Shown: piece by piece, positions 1 to 8,389 of the stretch
Layout of the letters: each line of letters opens with the position of its first letter
Numbering within the stretch: position 1 is the stretch's first letter
Source: CBDDFS01 sp965227255
GTDB lineage: Bacteria; Bacteroidota; Bacteroidia; Flavobacteriales_E; Vicingaceae
NCBI GenBank assembly: GCA_965227255.1
Contig: CBDDFS010000002.1
Span: 1,488,001 to 1,552,000 of the forward strand
Length of the DNA: 64,000 nucleotides
Reading direction: 5' to 3'
The notes under the pieces: generated by a model
Databases searched by the model: none
The model's input: the letters and a program-made list of their open reading frames with translations, nothing else
What the model was told of the DNA's origin: nothing
Program-made: the position numbers and the translations under genes

Positions 1-267
1 GACGTAATTCTTGATTTCTGCTAACCAACGGAAAGTGTTAATGTTTCTGACAATTCCCTGCGACTCCAGTATGTTGCATACATCGTCGAAGTCAGAACCG
101 GTGGGTATGTATAGATGACCGGGGAATTCATCGCTGAGTTTCACATTGGGGCGCATGATAACGTCAAAAGCTTTGAAAGCAATCGAAGCAAGTATGATCA
201 GGGTGGTCGCTATAACAACCCTGAACCATAATTTTCTACTCTTTTTCTTTCTAGATTTTCTGTTCAT
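1..267 (-). CDS. mltG: Endolytic murein transglycosylase MltG (YceG-like), N-terminal part, cut by window edge
   Basis: The first 89 residues of a protein that runs off the left edge. A very basic N-terminus (MNRKSRKKKSRKLW) is followed by one membrane segment (about residues 14-32) and the start of a periplasmic domain with the stretch LYIPTGSDFDDVCNILESQG, which resembles the LysM-like beginning of YceG proteins. The family cleaves nascent glycan strands next to the membrane and sets chain length. The ATG overlaps the stop codon of the upstream acetyltransferase by one base (TGATG), and that gene overlaps dapF, so the three form one coupled unit devoted at least partly to cell-wall synthesis. 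The assignment rests on the N-terminal motif and this context; the catalytic Glu lies outside the window. Confidence 0.8.
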   Translation of the reverse strand, partial: MNRKSRKKKSRKLWFRVVIATTLIILASIAFKAFDVIMRPNVKLSDEFPGHLYIPTGSDFDDVCNILESQGIVRNINTFRWLAEIKNYV

Positions 268-788
268 CAATGCAATATCAACTCGTAATATTTCTCTTCT
301 TCCCAATTGCCATCTCTCAGCCTTCCTTCTTTTTTAGTGTCTTTGGCGATGAATTTTTGTCCGGTGAAAAGTCTCCTGCTGGCTTCATTCAAGCCAAGAA
401 TCCGGCAAAATAACGACTTCAATTTTAAATTATCCTTGCAATAAGTTATTAATAACGTCAAGGCCTCACTTCCGTATCCAAATTTCCTCATTTCGGAGGC
501 ATAAATAAGTATGCCAATTCCGGCTTCATTTTTGTCAAAATCACACTCATAAAGATCAATACAACCAATATTTATATTGTTTGTCCTAAGGCATATCATA
601 AACCTTTCTTGTCCGTCACGCCTGATATCCTGTCCATTTCTAATGAAATTCTGAATATCTTCAATGCTGTATTCACCCTGATTGTCTCCCACAGTCCAAA
701 CTTCCGGATCGTTCTCCCATTTCAATAAATCACTTGCATCTTCGAGAACGGGATGTCTCAGATAAATTCTCTCGCCAGAAAGTATCAT
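267..788 (-). CDS. GNAT family N-acetyltransferase (RimJ/RimL type)
   Basis: A 173-residue protein with a RimL-type GNAT fold: N-terminal ERIYLRHPVLEDASDLLKWENDPEVW, central beta strands, and the acetyl-CoA loop in RKFGYGSEALTLL (R-x-x-G-x-G pattern), followed by the usual LFCRILGLNEASRRLFTGQKF segment of the alpha4 region. The family moves an acetyl group from acetyl-CoA to an amine, often a protein N-terminus or a small metabolite; the substrate here cannot be read from sequence. It overlaps dapF by 4 nt at its start and mltG by 1 nt at its stop, so translation is probably coupled. Confidence 0.88.
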   Translation of the reverse strand: MILSGERIYLRHPVLEDASDLLKWENDPEVWTVGDNQGEYSIEDIQNFIRNGQDIRRDGQERFMICLRTNNINIGCIDLYECDFDKNEAGIGILIYASEMRKFGYGSEALTLLITYCKDNLKLKSLFCRILGLNEASRRLFTGQKFIAKDTKKEGRLRDGNWEEEKYYELILH

Positions 789-1558
789 AATTCTATTCGT
801 CCAGAGAAAACATGCTCAACTTTTCCCTTGAGCCATATTTTGGTGAATGAGTCGCTCCCCGTTAATTCGAAGCTTATGTTGATCACTCCACCTCTTGTTT
901 TGACGGCTATATCTCTTCCCAGATCTGGTTTTCTGATAAATGACGCCAGGGCTTGAGCTGTGCTTCCTGTGCCACTTGAGTATGTTTCATTTTCAACACC
1001 TCTTTCATAAACTCTAGACTCAATATGATCCTCGAAAAGTTGAACGAAATTCACATTCGTGCCAACTTCTTTAAATCTTTCATTATACCTGATGGCCTGT
1101 CCTTCGCTGACGACATTGATCTTGCCAATATTTTCAACGAAATTGATGTAGTGCGGAGAACCCGTATTCAAGTAGATGTGATCTTCAGCAATTTCAACAT
1201 TACTCACGTCACTCATATGAATGCGCATTTCGTCACCATTTATCTGTGCTTCATGAATACCATCTATTGCCAGGAAACGAGCTTCGTTATTAATTATTCC
1301 CAGCTTATTGGCAAAATCCAGAGCGCAGCGTGAACCATTACCACAAAAACTTTGACTACCATCTGGATTGTAGAAATTCATGTGATAATCTACGTCTGAC
1401 TCCTTTTCGATAAAAATGATGCCATCAGATCCAATGCCAAATCTTCGGTGACAAATTTTCCGGATTTGATCAAGGCTTAATTGATATCGACCATCTCTGT
1501 TGTCTACAAGGATGAAATCGTTGCCATTGCCGTGATATTTTTGAAATTCAAGGATCAC
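785..1558 (-). CDS. dapF: Diaminopimelate epimerase with Ser in place of second catalytic Cys
   Basis: A 257-residue protein that should interconvert LL- and meso-diaminopimelate for peptidoglycan and lysine. The family start (KYHGNGNDFILVDN) and the first active-site motif FCGNGSRC (Cys72) are intact. The second motif, normally E-T-x-x-C-G-T-G, reads ENETYSSGTG, so Ser195 (codon AGT at 976-974) replaces the second acid/base Cys. The start codon is GTG and is fixed by the conserved N-terminus. A TAAATTTG element lies only 4 nt upstream (1563-1570, minus strand), which would make a transcript from it nearly leaderless; no -33 TTG is seen, so this may be chance. First gene of a dapF-GNAT-mltG unit. 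Whether it is fully active is uncertain. Confidence 0.88.
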   Translation of the reverse strand: MILEFQKYHGNGNDFILVDNRDGRYQLSLDQIRKICHRRFGIGSDGIIFIEKESDVDYHMNFYNPDGSQSFCGNGSRCALDFANKLGIINNEARFLAIDGIHEAQINGDEMRIHMSDVSNVEIAEDHIYLNTGSPHYINFVENIGKINVVSEGQAIRYNERFKEVGTNVNFVQLFEDHIESRVYERGVENETYSSGTGSTAQALASFIRKPDLGRDIAVKTRGGVINISFELTGSDSFTKIWLKGKVEHVFSGRIEL

Positions 1559-1690
1559 GCCTCAAATTTAGGTTTATAAAGTTTTCCGATAAAATACTCT
1601 ATGAGAAAGTCTTAACATCTTTTAACACGGGCCCAATAACAAATATGAGAATGGCATGTTTTTTGTATGAATTTAGTAGCTGAGAAAGCA

Positions 1691-1698
1691 TAAATTTG
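1691..1698 (+). promoter_or_regulatory. Candidate -7 element for the HtrA gene
   Basis: TAAATTTG matches the Bacteroidota TAnnTTTG consensus exactly and lies 18 nt before the ATG at 1717. A TTG lies 25 nt further upstream, slightly beyond the usual spacing. It overlaps the alternative TTG codon at 1696, which argues that translation begins at 1717 instead. Confidence 0.45.
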
Positions 1699-1716
1699 AA
1701 AACCAAACGATTTGAA

Positions 1717-3165
1717 ATGAAGAAAATATTAAATATCGCAGGAGTTGTTCTGCTTTCAGGATTGGTTTCGTTTGCCATAGTAAATTACTATGGAGGAGAG
1801 ACCGTGGTGGTTGAGAGAGAAGTTGTAAAACCTACAGGAAGTTTTGTAAGCAATATACCCAATCTTCCAGAAGGTGCTACAGATTTTACGGCTGCTGCTG
1901 AACTTACAGTGCATGCGGTAGTTCACGTAACAACAGAATCAATCAGTCAACAGGGAAATGATCCATTTTATCAATTCTTCTACGGACGTCCAATGCCTCC
2001 GCAGGCTGTCAGATCTTCAGGATCTGGGGTGATCATTTCACCTGACGGGTACATCGTAACCAACAACCACGTTGTTGATGGTGCAGAAAATATTGAAGTA
2101 GCCTTGAATGACAGAACATTCTTTACTGCTGAAGTCATTGGTCAGGATCCGACAACAGACCTTGCACTTTTGAAAATTGACGGAGAAAATCTAACATACA
2201 TTGAATATGGCAATTCAGATGAAACCAAAGTGGGAGAATGGGTTCTTGCTGTTGGTAATCCATTCAACCTGACATCTACTGTAACAGCTGGAATAGTGAG
2301 TGCCAAGGGAAGAAACATTAACATCCTTGGAGCTGATCCAAGAACAGGTGGATCGGCTATTGAATCATTTATTCAGACGGATGCAGCCGTTAATCCTGGA
2401 AACAGCGGTGGAGCACTTGTAAATACCGATGGTGAGCTTGTTGGTATTAACTCTGCAATACAATCCTCTACCGGAGCATTTGTTGGGTACTCCTTTGCGA
2501 TTCCGTCTAATATCGTGAAGAAGGTTGTGGATGATATGAAGGAGTTCGGTACGGTTCAAAGGGCATATATCGGTGTAAATATCAAAGACCTGGATAAAAA
2601 ACTGGCTAAGGAATTAGGCACAGAAGATTTGAATGGTGTATATGTAATAGGAACATTTGAAAAAGGTGCAGCGGCTGAAGCTGGTATTCAGAAAGGAGAT
2701 GTGATCACTAAAGTTGGTTCAGTTTCTGTTGCAAAGGTTCCGGAACTGCAGGAACAGATCAGTCAGTTCCGTCCCGGTGATGAAGTGGTCATTACGTTGA
2801 AAAGAGACGGAAAAGAAATTGAGAAGAAAATGGTTCTAAAGAATATAGAAGGAAGCACTGAGCTTATTAAGAAAGAAGAAAGAGAGATCTACGATATTCT
2901 TGGAGCAAATCTTGATAATCCTTCAAGTGAAACCAGTCGCAAACTTGGCCTGAAGGGCGGGGTTCAGGTTTCCAGAATTTGGAGCGGAAAGTTGATGAAA
3001 GCCGGAGTTCAGGAAGGTTTTATCATTACCAGTGTAGATAAAAGAGAAGTAAAAGATAAAGAGTCTTTCGTTAAATATCTGGAAACAAAAAAGAAAGGAG
3101 AAGGCGTTTTGATCGTAGGGATCTATCCAAACGGTAAAACGAGATATTACGGATTTGGAATGTGA
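1717..3165 (+). CDS. degP: Periplasmic serine protease DegP/HtrA with two PDZ domains
   Basis: A 482-residue HtrA-type protease. An N-terminal signal anchor (about residues 7-24) precedes a trypsin-like domain with the full triad: His118 in TNNHVVDG, Asp148 in DPTTDLALLKI and Ser230 in NPGNSGGALV. Two PDZ-like domains follow (about residues 275-375 and 395-480), the first with YIGVNIKDL. It degrades or refolds misfolded envelope proteins. The reading frame is open from a TTG at 1696, but that codon lies within a likely promoter element, and the ATG at 1717 gives a normal signal sequence, so 1717 was chosen. Transcribed divergently from dapF and followed by a strong terminator. Confidence 0.94.
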   Translation: MKKILNIAGVVLLSGLVSFAIVNYYGGETVVVEREVVKPTGSFVSNIPNLPEGATDFTAAAELTVHAVVHVTTESISQQGNDPFYQFFYGRPMPPQAVRSSGSGVIISPDGYIVTNNHVVDGAENIEVALNDRTFFTAEVIGQDPTTDLALLKIDGENLTYIEYGNSDETKVGEWVLAVGNPFNLTSTVTAGIVSAKGRNINILGADPRTGGSAIESFIQTDAAVNPGNSGGALVNTDGELVGINSAIQSSTGAFVGYSFAIPSNIVKKVVDDMKEFGTVQRAYIGVNIKDLDKKLAKELGTEDLNGVYVIGTFEKGAAAEAGIQKGDVITKVGSVSVAKVPELQEQISQFRPGDEVVITLKRDGKEIEKKMVLKNIEGSTELIKKEEREIYDILGANLDNPSSETSRKLGLKGGVQVSRIWSGKLMKAGVQEGFIITSVDKREVKDKESFVKYLETKKKGEGVLIVGIYPNGKTRYYGFGM

Positions 3166-3190
3166 TTTGAATTCACTTACATAGATTGAG

Positions 3191-3217
3191 AGGCCTGAGA
3201 GATCAGGCCTTTTTTTG
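3191..3217 (+). terminator. Intrinsic terminator of the HtrA gene
   Basis: A perfect 8-bp stem (AGGCCTGA / TCAGGCCT) with a GAGA tetraloop followed by seven T. The 3' arm and T run are shared with the end of the converging gene: its stop codon lies inside the 3' arm at 3203-3205. Confidence 0.9.
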
Positions 3218-3706
3218 TGGCCATTCAATATCTGTAATAAAGGCTTTCAAAATCTTCATCTCGTCTCTTGAAATTCCTTTGCCAAATTGAGCAATGCCAA
3301 ATAATATCAATCCCAGTAATGCCGATCCGAAAGCCAGCCACATACCCCACATATCTCTTTCAAGTGTCCATTGAGACATGGCAATCATAATGCCAATGAA
3401 AGCACCGAATCCCGATACGGCATAGAAAAACATGAACATAGTCCATACTCCCGCTTCCGGGGCTAAAAGACAGCGGATCAAGGTTCCGCCGTATTCATAG
3501 TTTTTACTGAGGCTGACATCCATAATTGGCGACCAAAAATGTCTTTCCTCTTTATTGATCTTCATAACCAGATGGTCCTTGACCAGGGTACTGTGAAATC
3601 GATGGGGATTGTCTTCTTTCAGTTTCTTTCGGATGATATCAGCCACTTCCTCTTCTTCAAGCGTAGTTTCGATGCGGAATCTCGGACGAAATTTTATATC
3701 GGACAT
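3203..3706 (-). CDS. Hypothetical membrane protein with two transmembrane segments
   Basis: A 167-residue protein I do not recognise. The N-terminal ~85 residues are soluble and charged (LEEEEVADIIRKKLKED), followed by two membrane helices (about 88-112, containing FYAVSGFGAFIGIMIAM, and 119-140, containing WLAFGSALLGLILFGIA) and a short cytoplasmic tail ending DIEWPQKKA. The longer TTG-started form (to 3721) is less likely than the ATG at 3706. Its last codons encode the opposite-strand terminator arm of the HtrA gene, so the two genes converge and overlap there. Confidence 0.7.
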   Translation of the reverse strand: MSDIKFRPRFRIETTLEEEEVADIIRKKLKEDNPHRFHSTLVKDHLVMKINKEERHFWSPIMDVSLSKNYEYGGTLIRCLLAPEAGVWTMFMFFYAVSGFGAFIGIMIAMSQWTLERDMWGMWLAFGSALLGLILFGIAQFGKGISRDEMKILKAFITDIEWPQKKA

Positions 3707-3759
3707 AAACGCAATTTGCAATTAAAATTGGAAAAAGGAAAATCAGATGAGGATTTAAG

Positions 3760-4389
3760 TTACTCCTCCTGCGATCCAAGAATATATTCATAAGTGAGAT
3801 CTACAATGAGGGAGTCCTTACTATTATAGATTTCTACTTTTTCAATTAGTCCGTTGTCGGAATATTCAAATTTTGCAGTATGTTCTCCTTTATAGATGAT
3901 TCCGCATGGATACCGCAATTCTCCTATAACTTGCTCCACAAGCTGACCCTCTGAATTGTTAATCATTTTGGTATCCATTTCGGTCATGATAAAAATGTTC
4001 GTATCCGTATTGATCAAATCCTCTTTTTGATCGTATTCATATCTAATAATAGATCCTGAATTTGTGTCGTCCCACAGATACAACTCCTTTACCCAAAGAT
4101 CATTAGGTCCGTAGTTCTTGCTTTTACTGTATACGATGGCCGTTTGACAATTTTCATCGTATTCATATTCCCAATAAGTGCCTAAAATGGAAGGATTCCA
4201 CAATTTATACTTTCCGCATTCACCGAATTCATAATGGGTTTGAAAGCAGAATGATTCGGCCAGACAATTATTGATCTCGACAGATTTCACATTGTTTTCC
4301 AGAATGACCTCCGGTTCAGGAAGAAAATTTTGTCCGTACATCATTCCCGACCAGAAAAGAGATAACAAAGTAAGTTTACTCCAACTCAT
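3760..4389 (-). CDS. Hypothetical secreted protein
   Basis: A 209-residue protein of unknown function with an N-terminal signal peptide (LTLLSLFWSGMMYGQ, cleavage expected after Gly/Gln near residue 20). The mature part is rich in Tyr, Glu and Asn and has repeated short strands such as YEYDENCQTAI, IRYEYDQKEDL and TAKFEYSDNGLIEKVEIYN, like the YD-type strand repeats seen in many secreted Bacteroidota proteins and in the product at 23190-24230 here. It starts back to back with the MscS gene. Confidence 0.65.
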   Translation of the reverse strand: MSWSKLTLLSLFWSGMMYGQNFLPEPEVILENNVKSVEINNCLAESFCFQTHYEFGECGKYKLWNPSILGTYWEYEYDENCQTAIVYSKSKNYGPNDLWVKELYLWDDTNSGSIIRYEYDQKEDLINTDTNIFIMTEMDTKMINNSEGQLVEQVIGELRYPCGIIYKGEHTAKFEYSDNGLIEKVEIYNSKDSLIVDLTYEYILGSQEE

Positions 4390-4500
4390 GCTGAATAAAC
4401 GTTTTTATTGAAGGGCATATTTCAAATTTATAAAAGCCATGTATTTGTGAGCCGAAATGCCAAATACCCACCCATTAAGCAAAAACTTTATTTTTACCCT

Positions 4501-6960
4501 ATGAGATTCATTTTACTGAGAGCACTGCTCATTTCAGGCATTATTATCAATGCCTTTTTCTCTTATTCACAGGATACTCTTCAGGTTGAAGGAGAAGCAT
4601 TCAAGATTTCCGATATCTCCTTAGCCATAGAGGAGACAAGTCAAGCCGTGGATATTGTCAGCTCAAAGCTCAAGTCAACAGAGAGCCTTGAGGATATACT
4701 TCAAAGATTTAATGATTTAAAAAACAAGGCCGATAAACTATATGCCGATACATCAAGGGAGCGATGGGATTATATAGGAATGACGGCCCTGGAGTCAGAA
4801 AAATCTAAATGGGTAAAATATCAGGACGAAGTCAAAGCTATTGACAAGAAACTCACCGATATCAATCATTTGCTTGATGACTATCTCGAAGTGATCAATA
4901 AATATGAAGACAAGTGGAAACTCACGTATGATGTGGCCAAAAAGGACTCTGTTCAGGTAGTTGAAGAAAGGGTTCAGTCCATGATCGATTTGTTGGAAGG
5001 TGAACGAGCTATTCATAAATCGACGAGTGAAATGAGTTATAAAATTCTTGACAGTGTTACTCAGGAAAACATAATAATCAATGCGGTTCTTTCGGAAATC
5101 AAAGAAATATACGCTGATAAAAAGGGTAAGATCTTTGTTAAGGATAGTCCGGGATTCTTTGAAATGCTCGACGATCATGACACGGTAAGCGTGGCCACTC
5201 AGGTTTATCATTCATGGCAGAATACGAAAAAAGAAAACAGGGATTTTCTTCGAATGAATAAGACCCGCATGGTCTTTCACTTCTTCATTTTCGGCTTTAT
5301 TCTTTGGTTCTTCTATTATATGCGCAGGAAGCTTAATTCAATGGAGAAAGGCAATAACAGAATGCTGTTATTCGATAGTCAGATTCTGAAGAATCCGATT
5401 GCTCTGTCATTTCTGTTTGCGCTAACACTTTCGTTCTGGTATTATCCGAATCGTCCTCAATTATTAGCCGAGCAATTAATTTTCCTGATCATAGTGCCGG
5501 CAACATGGGTGCTATATGGCTTTGTTAGAAAAGATTATCGATTGGCGTTGATCGTGGTAGCCGTACTTTATTTCATGTTGCAGGTACAGCAATTGCTCGT
5601 TGGACAAATTCTGGCCCAACGCTGGTTCATGATGATTGAAGCGCTGGTAGGTTTTGGTTTTGCCGTCTATCTATCTCGACCTAAATCAGGCATTTATCAG
5701 AAACTGAAATTCGGTCCTAAAATAATCCGTCTCTTCCCATTGGTGCCGATCATGCTGGGAATCGCCATTTATGCCAACTATAATGGTAGTGTGAGTCTTG
5801 CCAAACTTCTTCTTACCACTGTGATCAAGGGATCTGCCGTTGGTATTGTACTCTTCCTTTTCATTTCTGTTATCGAAGGTTTGGTCGAATTTATTGTCGC
5901 CAGTCCGGCAAGAGAGAAAGTTCATTTATTCAAAGCAAGAGGTCATGAAATTAATCGGTGGACTCGTTTGATCTTAAGAACATGGGCCGCCTATACATGG
6001 ATCATGCTTATCCTCACCCTGATTCGAGTTAAGGATAGTTTCTTGAGTTGGTGGGAAGGCATACTTACGGTAGGTTGGGATTTTGGAGAAGTCAGTTTGA
6101 CAGTGGAATTGATTGTTGAATTTGCCTTAATTATCATTGTTTTCAGTCTCGTTGCTAATATCACGAAGGCTTTACTTGAAATTGAGATTCTTCCTCGTTT
6201 CGATCTGAAGAAGGGAATTCCCATGGCCATTGCCGTGGTTACCCGTTATATCATTCTCACCCTTGGTTTTTTCATGGCTGTGGCTGCTGCCGGCATAAGT
6301 CTGGATAAATTAGGATTCCTTGCAGGAGCATTGGGCGTGGGTATTGGTTTTGGATTGCAGAATGTGGTTGGAAATTTTGTTTCAGGCCTGATTCTGGTAT
6401 TTGAAAGACCCATTCATATTGACGATGTTATCGTGACTGAAAATATTGAAGGTGTTGTGAAGGAAGTTGGTATTCGAGCCAGTAAGATCAGAAGTTGGGA
6501 TGGAGCAGAGGTCATTGTGCCTAATATGGACCTAATATCAAGACAGGTAACCAACTGGACATTGAGCGATACAAACAGAAGAAGGGAGGTTATCCTTAAA
6601 ATGGAATATGGATCTGATCCGAACAAAGTAATTGAGATTGTGAAAGACGTTCTTGCCAAAAACGAAGAAGTCTTGAAAGAACCCAATCCCATGGTTCTCT
6701 TTCTTGGCTATCAGCAGTATTCCATAGACTTCAGGGTATTGTTCTGGTTAAATGGCAACATGCTTCAAGGCACCAGCGATGTTACCCTCGGAATGTACAA
6801 TGAATTAAAGAAAGCCGGCATAGAAGTGGCTGTTCCTCGTCAACGAATGATCATGGAAGATAAGGATGAGGAGGCCATTAAAAAAGCCGTACCCAAAAAG
6901 ACAACTTCAAGTAGGAGGAAAGCAACTCCTAAGAAAGATGAAGGAGAAGGTAAGGAATGA
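4501..6960 (+). CDS. MscS-family mechanosensitive ion channel, large form
   Basis: An 819-residue channel protein, far longer than E. coli MscS (about 286). A signal peptide (residues 1-20) precedes a periplasmic coiled-coil region (about 25-240), then multiple membrane helices from about residue 250 to 640. The pore helix and its exit are clear: GLGVGIGFGLQNVVGNFVSGLILVF-type motif (split here: GFGLQNVVGN and ERPIHIDDVIV), followed by the cytoplasmic beta domain with VPNMDLISRQVTNWTLSD. The C-terminus is a lysine-rich tail. It releases solutes on hypo-osmotic shock. The open frame extends to a TTG at 4408, but the ATG at 4501 gives a proper signal peptide. Architecture is like YjeP/KefA-type large channels. 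Confidence 0.9.
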   Translation: MRFILLRALLISGIIINAFFSYSQDTLQVEGEAFKISDISLAIEETSQAVDIVSSKLKSTESLEDILQRFNDLKNKADKLYADTSRERWDYIGMTALESEKSKWVKYQDEVKAIDKKLTDINHLLDDYLEVINKYEDKWKLTYDVAKKDSVQVVEERVQSMIDLLEGERAIHKSTSEMSYKILDSVTQENIIINAVLSEIKEIYADKKGKIFVKDSPGFFEMLDDHDTVSVATQVYHSWQNTKKENRDFLRMNKTRMVFHFFIFGFILWFFYYMRRKLNSMEKGNNRMLLFDSQILKNPIALSFLFALTLSFWYYPNRPQLLAEQLIFLIIVPATWVLYGFVRKDYRLALIVVAVLYFMLQVQQLLVGQILAQRWFMMIEALVGFGFAVYLSRPKSGIYQKLKFGPKIIRLFPLVPIMLGIAIYANYNGSVSLAKLLLTTVIKGSAVGIVLFLFISVIEGLVEFIVASPAREKVHLFKARGHEINRWTRLILRTWAAYTWIMLILTLIRVKDSFLSWWEGILTVGWDFGEVSLTVELIVEFALIIIVFSLVANITKALLEIEILPRFDLKKGIPMAIAVVTRYIILTLGFFMAVAAAGISLDKLGFLAGALGVGIGFGLQNVVGNFVSGLILVFERPIHIDDVIVTENIEGVVKEVGIRASKIRSWDGAEVIVPNMDLISRQVTNWTLSDTNRRREVILKMEYGSDPNKVIEIVKDVLAKNEEVLKEPNPMVLFLGYQQYSIDFRVLFWLNGNMLQGTSDVTLGMYNELKKAGIEVAVPRQRMIMEDKDEEAIKKAVPKKTTSSRRKATPKKDEGEGKE

Positions 6961-6970
6961 CAGTCGTGCT

Positions 6971-7005
6971 TCAGATGTCTGATGTCAGATGTCAGATGTT
7001 TGGTG
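6971..7005. repeat. Heptanucleotide tract, five units (consensus TCAGATG)
   Basis: Five consecutive 7-bp units lie between the converging MscS and kelch genes: TCAGATG, TCTGATG, TCAGATG, TCAGATG, TTTGGTG. One of a set of 7-bp-period tracts in this window. The last unit is the complement of the CACCAAA word found in the 38.6 kb tract. Confidence 0.85.
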
Positions 7006-7009
7006 TGTC

Positions 7010-8215
7010 TTATCTTTTTACAAAACGAGACTGGTATAAAATCCCATCCTGGTTTTGAATTTGAACGAAGTAAAGTTGATTCGGTAGACGAGAAATATCT
7101 ATTGTCTGTGTTCGAATCGATTCTTTACCAACCAAATTTCCCTGAGCGCTGTAAATAAGAATCTCCTCATTACCTGAAAAGGTCAGGTTATTGGGAATAT
7201 TGATCTCATTATCTGCAGGATTTGGATAAACACTGAATTGCTGCGGTTCATTATCAACGTCATCAATGCCGGTTGTAACTCCTAAATCGAACGACCAAAG
7301 ATCATTATGTAAAATTCCATTGCCAGTTTCACCGGCAACCAAGAACATTTTTCCATCAAGAATGAAAGATCCGGGTGCCCACCTGCTTTGACCGGGATGA
7401 GGTGTAAGCTGAGTCCATGAATCATTAGTAGGGTCATACTCCCAGAACTCACCGGTAGCCATATTTTGGTGGTATGGATCAAATCCATCACCCGCAAGTA
7501 TATAACCTTTGCCACCATATCCTTGCTGCGTTCCGGCAACTCGCGCTTCACCTGGAAAGTCCTGCATCCTGGTCCAGGAATTACTGTTGGTATTGAATTT
7601 ATAGAAGTCCTTGTAAATGCTTGCACCATGACCGAAACCGACGTAAGCATCGTCTTCAATGGCAAAGTAATAAGGATGATGGCGAATAACGCCAGGAAAT
7701 GCCGGCGCCTGAGACCATTCATCCAAAGCAATGTCATATTCCCACCAATCATTAAGGTTCGTGTTCAGATTATCTCCTAATCCAACGAATATTTTTCCAT
7801 TCAAGGCAAGGAAGGCCGGATGTCTTCTGCCGGTGCACGGACAACTTGTAAGCTGAGTCCAGGTATCGCTTCCCGGATCATATTCCCATAAGTCATTTAA
7901 AGGATTGGCTGACTGGCCCATTCCAAAGCCCATGTATCCTTTGCCTTCATATTGTGTTCCATAAGCAAATGAGCGCGATGCTCCGGGAAAATCTGTCTTT
8001 TTCGTCCATGAATCGTTGACATAATCATAAACATAAAAATCTCGGTAAACAGTATTGTTTGCATCCATTCCTGTCAACAGGAAGGCTTGATCATTTAACA
8101 CAAATGTTACAGGGTGATGTCTGTTTGCAGCCGGCAGGCTTTGTTTGCTTTCCCATGATTGAGCAGTTGCAACAATTGAAGAAATTAAAAAGAAAGAAGT
8201 CAATATTTTTTTCAT
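7010..8215 (-). CDS. Kelch-repeat protein secreted by the type IX system
   Basis: A 401-residue protein with a signal peptide (MKKILTSFFLISSIVATAQS), then six kelch-type beta-propeller repeats to about residue 310, recognisable by repeated DxWTxxxxFPG and GKxFLVxG patterns (for example NDSWTKKTDFPGASR, SDTWTQLTSCPCTGRR, NSWTRMQDFPGEAR). The last ~80 residues form a T9SS type A sorting domain beginning FSVYPNPADNEINI. It should be exported across the outer membrane and attached or released after CTD cleavage; the ligand is unknown. Single gene converging on MscS. Confidence 0.88.
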   Translation of the reverse strand: MKKILTSFFLISSIVATAQSWESKQSLPAANRHHPVTFVLNDQAFLLTGMDANNTVYRDFYVYDYVNDSWTKKTDFPGASRSFAYGTQYEGKGYMGFGMGQSANPLNDLWEYDPGSDTWTQLTSCPCTGRRHPAFLALNGKIFVGLGDNLNTNLNDWWEYDIALDEWSQAPAFPGVIRHHPYYFAIEDDAYVGFGHGASIYKDFYKFNTNSNSWTRMQDFPGEARVAGTQQGYGGKGYILAGDGFDPYHQNMATGEFWEYDPTNDSWTQLTPHPGQSRWAPGSFILDGKMFLVAGETGNGILHNDLWSFDLGVTTGIDDVDNEPQQFSVYPNPADNEINIPNNLTFSGNEEILIYSAQGNLVGKESIRTQTIDISRLPNQLYFVQIQNQDGILYQSRFVKR

Positions 8216-8389
8216 ATATCTATACTGTTTGTCTCAACAACAAATGAAATGCTCTTTGGTTCGCAGTAAAAATTGAAATAGTTCAAGAATTGGATTCCAA
8301 GATTAATCGAGGCCTAAAGTAATTATATATTTAAAATTGGATTTTCATACCCCCAGTTATATAAGCAAAAACATATCTTTAGCCCCGCT

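Noticed and set aside
1563..1570. TAAATTTG as the dapF promoter
   Set aside because: It matches the -7 consensus, but there is no -33 TTG and it would leave almost no leader; not listed as a separate feature.
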